Source of the DNA: an uncultured Faecalibacterium sp.
GTDB lineage: Bacteria > Bacillota > Clostridia > Oscillospirales > Ruminococcaceae
Length of the DNA stretch: 64,000 nucleotides
Assembly: GCA_934548045.1 (NCBI GenBank)
Contig: CAKTEM010000003.1
Span: 62,001 to 126,000 of the forward strand
Direction: 5' to 3'
Positions 16,238 to 24,646 of the stretch are shown here, in pieces. Numbering within the stretch: position 1 is the stretch's first letter; every line of letters starts with the position of its first letter. The position numbers and the translations under genes are program-made. The notes under the pieces were generated by a model. It made no database searches and was not told where the DNA came from. It was given only the letters and a program-made list of their open reading frames with translations.

Positions 16238-17353
16238 ATGGCTTCGATTAGCTGCCAGCACATCTACAAGATCTATCCGGGCGCAACTGCTCCCTCTGTT
16301 ACCGACTTCAACCTGGAGATTCAGGATAAAGAGTTCATCATCTTCGTTGGCCCGTCTGGCTGTGGTAAGTCCACCACCCTGCGTATGATCGCTGGTCTGG
16401 AGGAGATCTCCAAGGGCGAGATGTACATCGGCGGCCGTCTGATCAATGACGTTCCCCCGAAGGATCGTGATATCGCCATGGTGTTCCAGAGCTATGCTCT
16501 GTACCCCCACATGACCGTTTACAAGAACATCGCATTCGGTCTGGAACTGCGCAAGACCCCGAAGGATGAGATCGACAAGCGCGTGCATGAGGCCGCCAAG
16601 ATCCTGGAGATCGAGCACCTGCTGGACCGCAAGCCCAAGGCTCTGTCCGGTGGTCAGCGTCAGCGTGTTGCTCTGGGCCGTGCAATGGTCCGTAACCCGG
16701 CAGTCTTCCTGCTGGACGAGCCCCTGTCCAACCTGGATGCTAAGCTGCGTACCAGCATGCGTACCGAGATCATCAAGCTGCACAAGAAGCTGGCTACCAC
16801 CTTCATCTACGTTACCCACGACCAGACCGAGGCTATGACCATGGGCGACCGTATCGTTGTCATGAAGGACGGCATCGTCCAGCAGGTCGATACTCCGCAG
16901 AACCTGTATGATATGCCCTGCAACATGTTCGTCGCAGGCTTCATTGGCAGCCCCCAGATGAACTTCCTGGATGGCACCGTCATCAAGAAGGGCGACCTGT
17001 ACGGCATCGATTTGGGCGGCGACGTCATTCCTCTGCCCAAGGAGAAGACCGCAGACGGCAAGCTGGATGCTTACGTCGGCAAGAAGGTCAAGATGGGCAT
17101 CCGTCCTGAGGACATCGACGATGAGCCCGAGTTCATGGCAAAGCACACCGACTGCCAGCTGGATGCTCAGGTCGACGTCTCCGAGATGATGGGCGCAGAG
17201 ATCTACCTGTACCTCGAGTACAAGGGCAACAAGATGACCGCTCGTGTTGCTCCCACTTCCAAGGCTCGCAACGGAGACACGGTCCGCGTCGCATTTGATC
17301 CGCACAAGGTCCACGTCTTCGACATCGAGACCGAGCAGACCATCCTGAACTAA
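16238..17353 (+). CDS. msmK: Carbohydrate ABC transporter ATPase, MsmK/UgpC type
   Basis: Encodes 371 residues. Walker A is GPSGCGKST (about 37-45), the signature LSGGQRQRVALGRA (about 135), Walker B VFLLDEPLSNLDAKLR (about 154), and the H-loop YVTHDQTEAM. Residues 240-370 form the OB-fold regulatory domain typical of CUT1 ATPases. The gene stands alone, without permeases, and has strongly optimised codons, suggesting high expression. In Gram-positives such ATPases serve several sugar transporters. The permease pair at 23778-25573 lacks an ATPase and is the obvious client in this window. Confidence 0.93.
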   Translation: MASISCQHIYKIYPGATAPSVTDFNLEIQDKEFIIFVGPSGCGKSTTLRMIAGLEEISKGEMYIGGRLINDVPPKDRDIAMVFQSYALYPHMTVYKNIAFGLELRKTPKDEIDKRVHEAAKILEIEHLLDRKPKALSGGQRQRVALGRAMVRNPAVFLLDEPLSNLDAKLRTSMRTEIIKLHKKLATTFIYVTHDQTEAMTMGDRIVVMKDGIVQQVDTPQNLYDMPCNMFVAGFIGSPQMNFLDGTVIKKGDLYGIDLGGDVIPLPKEKTADGKLDAYVGKKVKMGIRPEDIDDEPEFMAKHTDCQLDAQVDVSEMMGAEIYLYLEYKGNKMTARVAPTSKARNGDTVRVAFDPHKVHVFDIETEQTILN

Positions 17354-17409
17354 GGTTCAGACACAATTTGATATACGGATTAGATCATTTTTGATCCTCC
17401 TATCATAGG

Positions 17410-17441
17410 AAAAGCCGCCGAGGGAAACCCCGGCGGCTTTT
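17410..17441 (+). terminator. Terminator of msmK
   Basis: AAAAGCCGCCG (17410-17420) pairs with CGGCGGCTTTT (17431-17441). The A/T-ended stem can act for both convergent genes. Confidence 0.88.
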
Positions 17442-17455
17442 CGTTTGTGGAAAAA

Positions 17456-17902
17456 TCAGATTTTTATCGGGTACACATACAATTCTTCATTCTCTTTGAC
17501 AAACCCGAGAGATTTAAACATCTGTTGCGACTGGATGTTGAAAGAATAGATATGCGCAAAGCACTGTTTAAATCCCTTTTCGGCGGCGAGCGTCAGCATC
17601 CGGCGGATAACCGCCCGTCCGATGTGGCAGTTCTGGAACTCTTTGCAGATGACGATAGCGAGTTCTCCGCTGTCTTGCAGGCAGACGTCACCGCAGAGCT
17701 GGCCCTGACAGGCGATATAGAACAGGTCACCGTGAGCATTGAGGTAATTGTACATCCGGATGAGCTTTTCGAGAGTGTAGACCGTGTCGATATCATCGAC
17801 CTGCTTGCAGAGCGTCTTGTCCTGATACCACGCAAGCGCGGTTTCATAGGCCGGGTAGTAGGGGATGAGGGAGATGTCCTCGGAGATTTGAATGGAATTC
17901 AT
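17456..17902 (-). CDS. GNAT-family N-acetyltransferase
   Basis: Encodes 148 residues. The GNAT core is visible: DLFYIACQGQLCGDVCLQDS (strand 2-3), LAIVICKEFQNCHIGRAVIR (strand 4 and the acetyl-CoA loop, variant QNCHIGRA), then SFNIQSQQMFKSLGFVKENE (strand 6-7). ATG 17902 follows TTGAGGAA and lies 8 bases after the XRE gene stop, so the two form an operon. The substrate cannot be told. A regulator paired with a GNAT may be a resistance or modification module, but no antitoxin-like features are clear. Confidence 0.88.
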   Translation of the reverse strand: MNSIQISEDISLIPYYPAYETALAWYQDKTLCKQVDDIDTVYTLEKLIRMYNYLNAHGDLFYIACQGQLCGDVCLQDSGELAIVICKEFQNCHIGRAVIRRMLTLAAEKGFKQCFAHIYSFNIQSQQMFKSLGFVKENEELYVYPIKI

Positions 17903-17910
17903 AGTGTTCC

Positions 17911-18249
17911 TCAATCCGTAAGATAATTGTCAATAGCTTCCTTCGAGGCGGACAAAATCTGCCGCAGGGCGAGGAGCTGGGCGTTAGAGCAGCCTTCCAG
18001 CTCGAGCGCAATCTCTTCCAGAAGCTCGTCTTTTCCCATTTTGTCCTTGTCAAAAATCAGGTCGTCTGTCCGCACGCCCAGTGCGCAGGCAATGTCCACC
18101 AGAACCGGCAGGCTGAGTTTGGTGTAGCCGGTTTCAATATGGCTCATGTGAACGGTTGAAATGTTTACCATCTCGGCCAATTCTTCCTGAGATAAATCCA
18201 TCTGCTTCCTTTTTGCACGAATCCGTTTTCCGATTGCAGTATAATCCAT
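17911..18249 (-). CDS. XRE-family helix-turn-helix regulator
   Basis: Encodes 112 residues. Residues 6-62 are a classical XRE helix-turn-helix (KRIRAKRKQMDLSQEELAEM, VNISTVHMSHIETGYTKLS). The C-terminal 45 residues are acidic-helical. It is the first gene of the XRE-GNAT pair and is divergent from the LRR lipoprotein gene. Two TGTCTATA sites (18261 and 18359) lie in the divergent region and are candidate binding sites. Confidence 0.92.
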   Translation of the reverse strand: MDYTAIGKRIRAKRKQMDLSQEELAEMVNISTVHMSHIETGYTKLSLPVLVDIACALGVRTDDLIFDKDKMGKDELLEEIALELEGCSNAQLLALRQILSASKEAIDNYLTD

Positions 18250-18260
18250 AATGCGCCCTC

Positions 18261-18366
18261 TGTCTATACAGTTTAAATTATGACCGTAGAGTTTATACTT
18301 TTCATTGCATTATATAGAGGAATATGCTATAATCGAACAAACATAATAGACTTAAAATGTCTATAT
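18261..18366. promoter_or_regulatory. Divergent promoter region with repeated TGTCTATA operators
   Basis: On the plus strand TTGCAT (18305-18310), 17 bases, TATAAT (18328-18333) drives the LRR lipoprotein gene. TGTCTATA occurs at 18261-18268 and 18359-18366, each followed by a similar AT stretch (AGTTTAAA, ATTAAAC). The second copy is also half of the inverted repeat ATAGAC/GTCTAT. The sites bracket the promoter and are probably bound by the XRE protein. Confidence 0.65.
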
Positions 18367-18414
18367 AATTAAACTTTTAGGGGATTTGCGAATTAAAAGA
18401 AGGAGTGGATTTCA

Positions 18415-19908
18415 ATGAAAAACAAGGTTTCACGCCGCGACTTTATGAAAGGTGCCGCAATCGTGGCGGCTTCTGGAGTTTTAGCTGGCTGTGGCGGAAC
18501 ACCGGCATCGTCGAGTTCGTCCATCAGCTCGAAACCGGCAAGCTCTGTCAGTCAGCCGGCTTCCAGCATTTCCTCCAAGCCGGCCAGCTCCTCGACCAGC
18601 AGTTCCAGCGTGAGCAGCTCGAGCATCAGCTCTTCGACGCCGGAACAGACCGGCGGCATCCAGTGGACATACAAAAAGACCAGCAATACGACGGCAACGC
18701 TGACCGGGTGGGATAAAACGGCAGAAGAAGTTCCCGAGGGTGAAGTGAACCTGCCGGAAAAGGTGGATGGCTATACCATTACGGCGATTGGCGGCAGCAT
18801 GTTCAATAAAAATCAAGACATCGAAGCTGTTGTCATTCCGTCGACTGTTCAGAAAATTGAAGGATACGCATTTTGTGGATGCCAGAATCTGACCCAAATC
18901 ATTCTGCCGGAAGGTGTTGAAGAAATCGGGAAAAATGCCTTTGATTCCTGTGGAATTGAGACGTTGGTGTTTCCAAAGAGCATGAGAAAGGTAGGAAGTC
19001 AGGCATTTAGAGATTCGGCAGTGACGAGTGCAGTTGTTAAAGGAACCACTACGTTTGACGCGCAGACATTTTTGGACTGCAAGCGTCTCCAAACGGTAAA
19101 GTTTGAGGGCAACGTAGCAGAAATTTCAGGGTGGATGTTCTTTGGTTGTGCGCAATTGCAGAATGTCCAGCTTCCGGCGAAATTAAAGAAAATAGGTGGT
19201 CTGGCTTTTGAAAACTGCACAGCATTAAAGAGCATTGACCTGCCGCAGACGCTTGTGGAAGTAGGTGACAGTGCTTTTTCAAACTGCGTTGCGCTGACTT
19301 CGATTGTGATTCCCAAGTCGTTGACTACGATTCCGGGCGCAATGTTCTGGACATGCAAAGCATTGAACAATGTCACGATTCCGGAAGGAGTTACTACGAT
19401 TAACTCAGGTGCATTTAGAAACTGCGAATCGCTGCGGACGATAACTCTGCCCAAAACTCTTACAACACTGAGTGGCGGAGTATTTGCAAGTTGCAAGAGT
19501 TTGCAGGAAATTACGATTCCCGAAGGTGTGACCGCAATCAATGAAAGTGCATTTAGCGGTTGTGTTGCACTGCGAACAGTGAAGCTCCCGAGAACGATTC
19601 GGACAGTTGGACATGATGCCTTTATGGATTGCAAGAGCCTGAGTAAAATTGCGATTCCGGATGGCGTAAGCGAAATCGGCGGCGGTGCTTTCTGGGGTTG
19701 TGGAGATATGACCCAAATCTATCTGCCTGCGACCACCTCGGTGATTGGAGCTGGTGCGTTCAATGCCTGCAATCGCCTGAAGGATATCTATTACGGCGGC
19801 ATGAGCAAGAACGATTGGGATAAACTGGTTTATTCGTGGGAATCGGATAAGAAAGACCTTAACACAGCAGATATCCACTATAACTGCCAGTGGGCGAATT
19901 ACCAGTAA
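18415..19908 (+). CDS. Surface lipoprotein with BspA-type (LRR_5) leucine-rich repeats
   Basis: Encodes 497 residues. The N-terminus MKNKVSRRDFMKGAAIVAAS combines a twin-Arg motif with a lipobox, LAGC (Cys25). Residues 29-78 are a Ser/Pro/Lys-rich linker of repeated SSISSKPASS-like units. From about 110 to 470 there are some 15 repeats of about 23 residues of the form 'IxIPxxVxxIGxxAFxxCxxL' (ITIPEGVTAINESAFSGCVA; KLPRTIRTVGHDAFMDCKSL). Such proteins are cell-surface displayed and used for adhesion or ligand binding in gut bacteria and protists. A hairpin at 19945 follows. Confidence 0.93.
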   Translation: MKNKVSRRDFMKGAAIVAASGVLAGCGGTPASSSSSISSKPASSVSQPASSISSKPASSSTSSSSVSSSSISSSTPEQTGGIQWTYKKTSNTTATLTGWDKTAEEVPEGEVNLPEKVDGYTITAIGGSMFNKNQDIEAVVIPSTVQKIEGYAFCGCQNLTQIILPEGVEEIGKNAFDSCGIETLVFPKSMRKVGSQAFRDSAVTSAVVKGTTTFDAQTFLDCKRLQTVKFEGNVAEISGWMFFGCAQLQNVQLPAKLKKIGGLAFENCTALKSIDLPQTLVEVGDSAFSNCVALTSIVIPKSLTTIPGAMFWTCKALNNVTIPEGVTTINSGAFRNCESLRTITLPKTLTTLSGGVFASCKSLQEITIPEGVTAINESAFSGCVALRTVKLPRTIRTVGHDAFMDCKSLSKIAIPDGVSEIGGGAFWGCGDMTQIYLPATTSVIGAGAFNACNRLKDIYYGGMSKNDWDKLVYSWESDKKDLNTADIHYNCQWANYQ

Positions 19909-19940
19909 TTGTTTTGGAATAGAGAATAAGAGATAGGCAA

Positions 19941-19980
19941 AAACGACCCCCGGTCAAGGCAAATCGCCCGACCGGGGGTC
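19941..19980. terminator. Bidirectional terminator between the LRR gene and the GH105 gene
   Basis: GACCCCCGGT (from 19945) pairs with ACCGGGGGTC (19971-19980). On the minus strand a T run follows (the A run at 19939-19943), so it mainly serves the leftward pectin operon. Confidence 0.8.
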
Positions 19981-20013
19981 GCTCTATTGAAAAATCAGAT
20001 GTCCGAGAAGCTT

Positions 20014-21159
20014 TTACTTTTTCGCGATCATTTCGGTATATGCCAGCACGAGGGGGCCGACGCCCTTTGCGTCGTTGCAGACGACCGGCTCACTGAAATA
20101 GTAAGCCAGAGAGCCGTCACGGTGGTCCTTGCCGCCCAGACCGGCGACGAGGCAGATGCCGCCCAGCTGGAGGCTGCCGTCGGGGTTCTTGGACAGGTAC
20201 TTGTCACAGGTGCCGTAGAAGGCTTTCTCAGCCCATGCGGTCATCCGCTTGGGCAGGTAGCCCAGACGCACGCCTTTCAGCACAGCGTAGGCGAAGAGGG
20301 CCGTGCCGCTCGTCTCGAGGTAGTTGCCCTCGACGCCGGGATGGTCCATGACCTGCCAGAACATGCCGGTCTCCTCATTCTGGAACTTGTGGACGTCCTC
20401 GATGGTCTGCTTGAGCATGGACTGGATCCCACGGTACTCGTTGTACAGCTGCTCGTCCATCCGCTCCAGCGTGTCCACCATTGCGACCATGAACCAGCCC
20501 ATCGCGCGCAGCCAGAAGTTCGGGCTGCAGCCGGTCACAGGGTCAGCCCAGTACATCTGGCGGCTTTCGTCGTAGCCGTGGTAGTACAGGCCGGTCTTTT
20601 CGTCGCGCATGTGCTTTTTGATGTTCATGAACTGCTTGTAGCTGTCGATGCAGCCCTGCATCTTGTTGAAGCGCGTCTCATACTCCATGTAGAAGGGCTG
20701 GGCCATGTAGGTGCCGTCCAGCCAGACCTGCCACGGGTAGATGTCCTTGTGCCAGAAGTTGCCCTCTTTGGTACGGGGCTGGGTCTGGAGCTGGCTGTCG
20801 ATGACGTCGATGGCCTTGCGGTACTTCTCGTCGCCGAAGATATCGTACAGGATGAACAGGTTCTTGCCCTGATTCACATTGTCGAGGTTATACTCCTTCG
20901 GGTCGTAGGTCTTGATGGAGCCGTCCGGCTGAACGAAGTAGTCGATGAACTGCTTGGAGAAGTCCAGATACTTCTTGTCGCCGGTGGTGTGGTACAGGCT
21001 CAGGCAGGCGGTGATCATGCAGCCGTCGATGTAGTTCCACTTGTTCGGCTTGCCGCTGCGGACTTTCTCGATGTTCCACATGGGAGCTTCTGCGCTGGAA
21101 TTGGCGATCAGGTAGTCCACATAATCGCCCAGCATGGACAGGATTTCATCATGAGTCAT
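20014..21159 (-). CDS. GH105/GH88 unsaturated glucuronyl or rhamnogalacturonyl hydrolase (YteR/YesR-like)
   Basis: Encodes 381 residues, the usual length for the family. It has the alpha/alpha-barrel pattern with KPNKWNYIDGCMITACLSLY (catalytic-Asp-type WNYxDG, about 37-57), DIYPWQVWLDGTYMAQPFY (second conserved Asp, about 139-157) and WLRAMGWFMVAMVDTLERM. There is no signal peptide, so it is cytoplasmic. It removes the unsaturated galacturonyl end left by pectate or rhamnogalacturonan lyases. It starts 3 bases after the GH28 stop and is cotranscribed with it. Confidence 0.93.
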   Translation of the reverse strand: MTHDEILSMLGDYVDYLIANSSAEAPMWNIEKVRSGKPNKWNYIDGCMITACLSLYHTTGDKKYLDFSKQFIDYFVQPDGSIKTYDPKEYNLDNVNQGKNLFILYDIFGDEKYRKAIDVIDSQLQTQPRTKEGNFWHKDIYPWQVWLDGTYMAQPFYMEYETRFNKMQGCIDSYKQFMNIKKHMRDEKTGLYYHGYDESRQMYWADPVTGCSPNFWLRAMGWFMVAMVDTLERMDEQLYNEYRGIQSMLKQTIEDVHKFQNEETGMFWQVMDHPGVEGNYLETSGTALFAYAVLKGVRLGYLPKRMTAWAEKAFYGTCDKYLSKNPDGSLQLGGICLVAGLGGKDHRDGSLAYYFSEPVVCNDAKGVGPLVLAYTEMIAKK

Positions 21160-21162
21160 GGC

Positions 21163-22719
21163 TTAGTCCTCCTCAAAATGGCCGACGTTGGCAAAGCGCA
21201 GACGCTCGCCCTCGTAACCCTCGATTTTCACGTTGTGCAGGTCGATCTCCTTGACGTTCTCGGCGTAGATGGCCAGCTTCTTGACGAACGGGCGGTTGTC
21301 GGCCATTGCTGCCTGACCTTCCACGGCGTTCGGGTCGAAGGTGATGGTGACATTCTTCATGGAGACGCGCTCGATGGGCTGCTCGGGCAGGCCGTCGAAG
21401 TAGCAGCCGGCAAACTGTGCGTCGGTGGCGACGATATCTTCCATCGTCAGGGTGCCGAGCTTGGGTGTGTACTCATCGACCGGCATTGCGTCGCGGCACT
21501 GGACATAAGGGCCGTGACCGTCCGGGTCGCAGAAGTAGAACATATTGATGACGAAGGGTGCCTTGACGCCGCGCATCTCGACGTTCCGGAAGACCAGACC
21601 GTCGATGACAGCGGTGTTGCCGCGGCCGCGGCGCGTCTTGACACGCAGACCACGGTCGGTGTGGTCCATCAGGCACTGGGTGACCACCATGTCCTTGACG
21701 CCGCCGCTCATCTCGCTGCCGATGACAATGCCGCCGTGACCCTTGTCCAGCAGGCAGTTCCGGATGATGGTATGCTCACAGCTCTTCTTCAGCTTCATGC
21801 CGAGGAAGACCTTGCTTGCCTTCATGGCGATGCAGTCGTCGCCGACGTGGATGTTCACGCCGATGATACGGGTGTACTCGCAGCTTTCCGGGTCGATGCC
21901 GTCAGTGTTGGGTGCGTTGTAGGGGTTGTTGATGTTGAAATTGAGCAGGTCGAGGTGCTTGACGAAGATCGGGTGGATGGTCCAGGAGTAGCTGTTCTGG
22001 ACAGTGATGCCGTGCAGGACAACGTTCTCACTGTCGACCATCGCAACGGCGCGCGGACGCCATGCAATCCGCTTGACCTTCGGGTTCACCCACCAGTCGC
22101 CGTTCTGTGCGTCGCAGTCCAGCGTACCCTCGCCGGTGACGACGACGTTCTGCACCTGCGTGATGTTCAGCAGGCCGGCAAAGCTGCTCAGAGGGTTGCC
22201 TTCCCAGCCGGTGAGATAATATTCGTCGACTTCGTTTTCGCTCGGCAGAACGCCCGGCAGGATGGGATAATGGGTGCGGTCGTTGTCGCCCAGCAGAACA
22301 GCACCCTTTTCGAGGTAGATGGTGGTGTTGCTCTTGGCGAACAGGCTGGCGGTGCGGTAGCGGCCAGCCGGGATGTAGACGGTGCCGCCTGCCGGGCAGG
22401 TGGACAGAGCGGCCTGCAGCTTGCCGGTGTTGTCGGTCTCGCCGTCAGCGACCAGACCGTAACGGGAAGCATCCACAAAGAAGGTCTCGGCCTCGGTGGT
22501 GAACTCGAGGCTCAGCTTCTCGCCCTCGGCCTCGACGCCCACGGTGTAAGTGGTGGAGGGGAGCAGAGAGAAGAGGGAGAAGACGTTGGTGTTGCAGCCG
22601 TCATAGACGGTCTCGCCGTTCAGCGTAACGGTGAACGGATGTGCCGGACGGAAGCACAGGCCGTTTTCCAGCTCGAAGACGGCACTACGGGTCATGGAAC
22701 GGATAAGTGAGAGGTTCAT
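21163..22719 (-). CDS. GH28 polygalacturonase-type glycoside hydrolase
   Basis: Encodes 518 residues. GH28 catalytic landmarks are all present: NTDGIDPESC (first Asp), VGDDCIAMKA (the DD pair), KGHGGIVIGSE (His) and LRVKTRRGRGN (substrate-binding R-x-K). An N-terminal fibronectin-like segment (about 1-80) precedes the right-handed beta-helix. There is no signal peptide, so it probably trims imported galacturonides in the cytoplasm as an exo-enzyme. CAGGAGGCTG precedes the ATG. The operon promoter is at 22824-22852, and the AraC gene on the other strand is the likely regulator. Confidence 0.94.
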   Translation of the reverse strand: MNLSLIRSMTRSAVFELENGLCFRPAHPFTVTLNGETVYDGCNTNVFSLFSLLPSTTYTVGVEAEGEKLSLEFTTEAETFFVDASRYGLVADGETDNTGKLQAALSTCPAGGTVYIPAGRYRTASLFAKSNTTIYLEKGAVLLGDNDRTHYPILPGVLPSENEVDEYYLTGWEGNPLSSFAGLLNITQVQNVVVTGEGTLDCDAQNGDWWVNPKVKRIAWRPRAVAMVDSENVVLHGITVQNSYSWTIHPIFVKHLDLLNFNINNPYNAPNTDGIDPESCEYTRIIGVNIHVGDDCIAMKASKVFLGMKLKKSCEHTIIRNCLLDKGHGGIVIGSEMSGGVKDMVVTQCLMDHTDRGLRVKTRRGRGNTAVIDGLVFRNVEMRGVKAPFVINMFYFCDPDGHGPYVQCRDAMPVDEYTPKLGTLTMEDIVATDAQFAGCYFDGLPEQPIERVSMKNVTITFDPNAVEGQAAMADNRPFVKKLAIYAENVKEIDLHNVKIEGYEGERLRFANVGHFEED

Positions 22720-22761
22720 AACAAATCAGCCTCCTGAACGATTGTGAGTGGATTTTTTAAC

Positions 22762-22790
22762 TTGCCCACGGGATGCGGACATGATAAACT
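22762..22790 (+). promoter_or_regulatory. Promoter of the AraC gene at 22860
   Basis: TTGCCC (22762-22767), 17 bases, TAAACT (22785-22790). It faces and interleaves with the GH28 promoter on the other strand. Confidence 0.5.
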
Positions 22791-22823
22791 AAAACTGTAA
22801 AAGAGCCTTAGTCTGTTGTATCC

Positions 22824-22852
22824 ATTATAGGATTCAGACTATGAAATTACAA
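22824..22852 (-). promoter_or_regulatory. Promoter of the GH28-GH105 operon
   Basis: On the minus strand TTGTAA (22847-22852), 17 bases, TATAAT (22824-22829). The -35 box lies 8 bases from the AraC start codon, so transcription of either gene would hinder the other. Confidence 0.75.
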
Positions 22853-22859
22853 GGGGGTT

Positions 22860-23690
22860 GTGAAAAAAGTGCGCGCAGAACGTGAAAAGATCCTTGCGAA
22901 GATCCGGGCGGAGAGTCTGCGGCTGACCGGGAGCCGTCTGGAACTCAGCCCGGACGAAGAGACCTGCTATCTGGTCCTGATCTCCAGCGGCAGCTGTACC
23001 CTGCACTGGTGCGACGAGAGCCTGCTGGTGAACCCGGGCTGCACTCTGCTTCTGGGGCCGGGCGGCGGCGTATTGGAGCAGGCCGGCCATACCGTGCCGG
23101 AGCTGTCCGGGTGCGAATTCCCCATCAGCATCCTGCACGAGATACGAAACCTGAGCCAGAGGGATATGACGCCCCTCTTTGAACCGGGGCAGTATATGCC
23201 GCTGTATGGCTCGGTCAAATGGCTGAGCCGCCTGCGGACGCTGCTCGAGATGATGCGCAGCGCGGACGATGAGCCGGATTACCCGGGCGGTTTGTACCTT
23301 GCCCTGCTGCTCTATTATGTAGAACAGGAGTATCAGGCCGAGAGCCGCTCGACCGCCGCACCGCCCCGGAATGAGACGGTGGAGCAAATTTGCGCATACC
23401 TTGCGGTGAACTATCAGCAGAAGTTTTCCCTCAGCGAGGTGGCAGCAAAGTTCTATCTGTCGCCCTACTACCTGAGCCGGGTCTTCCGGAAGGTCACCGG
23501 ACAGTCCATCGTGGATTACCTGAACGGACGCCGCATCGAGGCCGCCCAGAAGCTTCTGGAGACCACCGACCTGAGCATCAGTGCTGTGGCCGAGCAGACG
23601 GGTTTCGCGTCTGCGGCGCATTTCCGGCGCGTCTTCCGGGAGACGATGAACATCAGCCCCTTGCAATATCGCAAGAGCCATCAGGCATAA
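22860..23690 (+). CDS. AraC-family regulator next to the pectin operon
   Basis: Encodes 276 residues. The C-terminal 100 residues hold two helix-turn-helix motifs (FSLSEVAAKFYLSPYYLSRV; LSISAVAEQTGFASAAHFRR, VFRETMNISPLQYR). The N-terminal part is a cupin-like effector domain (TCYLVLISSGSCTLHWCDES). Both possible starts are GTG: 22860 has AAGGGGG too close, 22869 has it at about 11 bases, so the first three residues are uncertain. It is divergent from GH28-GH105 and probably activates it in response to a pectin-derived sugar. Confidence 0.9.
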   Translation: MKKVRAEREKILAKIRAESLRLTGSRLELSPDEETCYLVLISSGSCTLHWCDESLLVNPGCTLLLGPGGGVLEQAGHTVPELSGCEFPISILHEIRNLSQRDMTPLFEPGQYMPLYGSVKWLSRLRTLLEMMRSADDEPDYPGGLYLALLLYYVEQEYQAESRSTAAPPRNETVEQICAYLAVNYQQKFSLSEVAAKFYLSPYYLSRVFRKVTGQSIVDYLNGRRIEAAQKLLETTDLSISAVAEQTGFASAAHFRRVFRETMNISPLQYRKSHQA

Positions 23691-23693
23691 AAG

Positions 23694-23740
23694 AACCGCC
23701 CCCTGAACCATTACGGGAAATGGCACAGGGGGCGGTTTTA
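23694..23740. terminator. Bidirectional terminator, AraC gene / sugar permease
   Basis: AACCGCCCCCTG (23694-23705) pairs exactly with CAGGGGGCGGTT (23726-23737), followed by TTT on the plus strand, between convergent genes. Confidence 0.85.
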
Positions 23741-23777
23741 CATTTCGTTTGCGGTCATATCCGCAGTACCAGAGCGA

Positions 23778-24635
23778 TTAGCCCTTGACAGCACCGGCGG
23801 AGATACCTTCGACGAACTGATCCTGTGCGCAGAAGAAGACGATCAGCTGCGGCAGGATGGAGATCAGGGACAGAGCCAGAATACGGTTCCAGGCAAAGCC
23901 GGTATCACCGTCCATGGACAGCTTGACGAACAGAGACATCGGATACTTCGCAGGGGTCTGCACATAAAGCAGGGGGCCCATGAAGTCGTTGCAGCTCCAC
24001 ATGAACTGGAACAGTGCGCAGGATACCAGAGCAGGCAACAGCATCGGAACGATGACCTTGTACAGGGTCTGGAAGGAGTTGCAGCCGTCGATAGCGGCAG
24101 CCTCGTCCAGATCACGAGGAACGTTGCGCATGAACTGAACCAGCTGGTAGACGAAGTAGGTCTCAGTTGCAAATGCGCAGTGGACCCAGATCGCCAGATA
24201 GAACGGGCTGTTGACCCAGCCGAACTTGGTGTAGAGCAGGAACTGAGGAACGTTCAGAACGACCTGAGGCAGGAACAGGGTGGCCAGCATGATGCTGAAC
24301 AGGATCTTCCGGCCCGGGAAGTCGAAACGACCGAAACCATAAGCGGCAATGCAGGAAGAGACGACCGTAGCGATAACCTTGGGGATAACGTAAGAGTAGG
24401 TGTTCAGCATGGCCTGCAGGATGTTGATGGAGCCGCCGAAGTTGTTCAGAGCATTCTTGTAGCCCTCGAGGGTGGGGTTCTTGATCCACAGGCCGATGCC
24501 TGCAAAGATCTCGCTGTTGTCCTTAAAGGTCGCACTGACCATCCACAGCAGGGGATAGATCATGATCAGGCCCACAAGGATCAGGACAAAGTACTTAAAA
24601 AACGTCGCGATGGCGTTAGATGCTTTCATTCCCAT
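23778..24635 (-). CDS. Carbohydrate ABC transporter permease (MalG/LacG type)
   Basis: Encodes 285 residues with six membrane spans. The EAA loop reads VPRDLDEAAAIDGCNSFQTL (about 166-186), which docks the ATPase. The sequence matches CUT1 second permeases. It is the last gene of an SBP-permease-permease set read leftward; only 11 bases separate it from the preceding permease. No ATPase gene follows, so the stand-alone MsmK-type ATPase at 16238 is the likely partner. Confidence 0.93.
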   Translation of the reverse strand: MGMKASNAIATFFKYFVLILVGLIMIYPLLWMVSATFKDNSEIFAGIGLWIKNPTLEGYKNALNNFGGSINILQAMLNTYSYVIPKVIATVVSSCIAAYGFGRFDFPGRKILFSIMLATLFLPQVVLNVPQFLLYTKFGWVNSPFYLAIWVHCAFATETYFVYQLVQFMRNVPRDLDEAAAIDGCNSFQTLYKVIVPMLLPALVSCALFQFMWSCNDFMGPLLYVQTPAKYPMSLFVKLSMDGDTGFAWNRILALSLISILPQLIVFFCAQDQFVEGISAGAVKG

Positions 24636-24646
24636 ACCGTCATACC

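Noticed and set aside
19987..22710. 907-codon plus-strand open frame
   Set aside because: It is antisense to GH105 and GH28, has no ribosome site, and consists of Val/Leu/Asp/His-rich shadow translation. Both minus-strand genes have full catalytic motifs.
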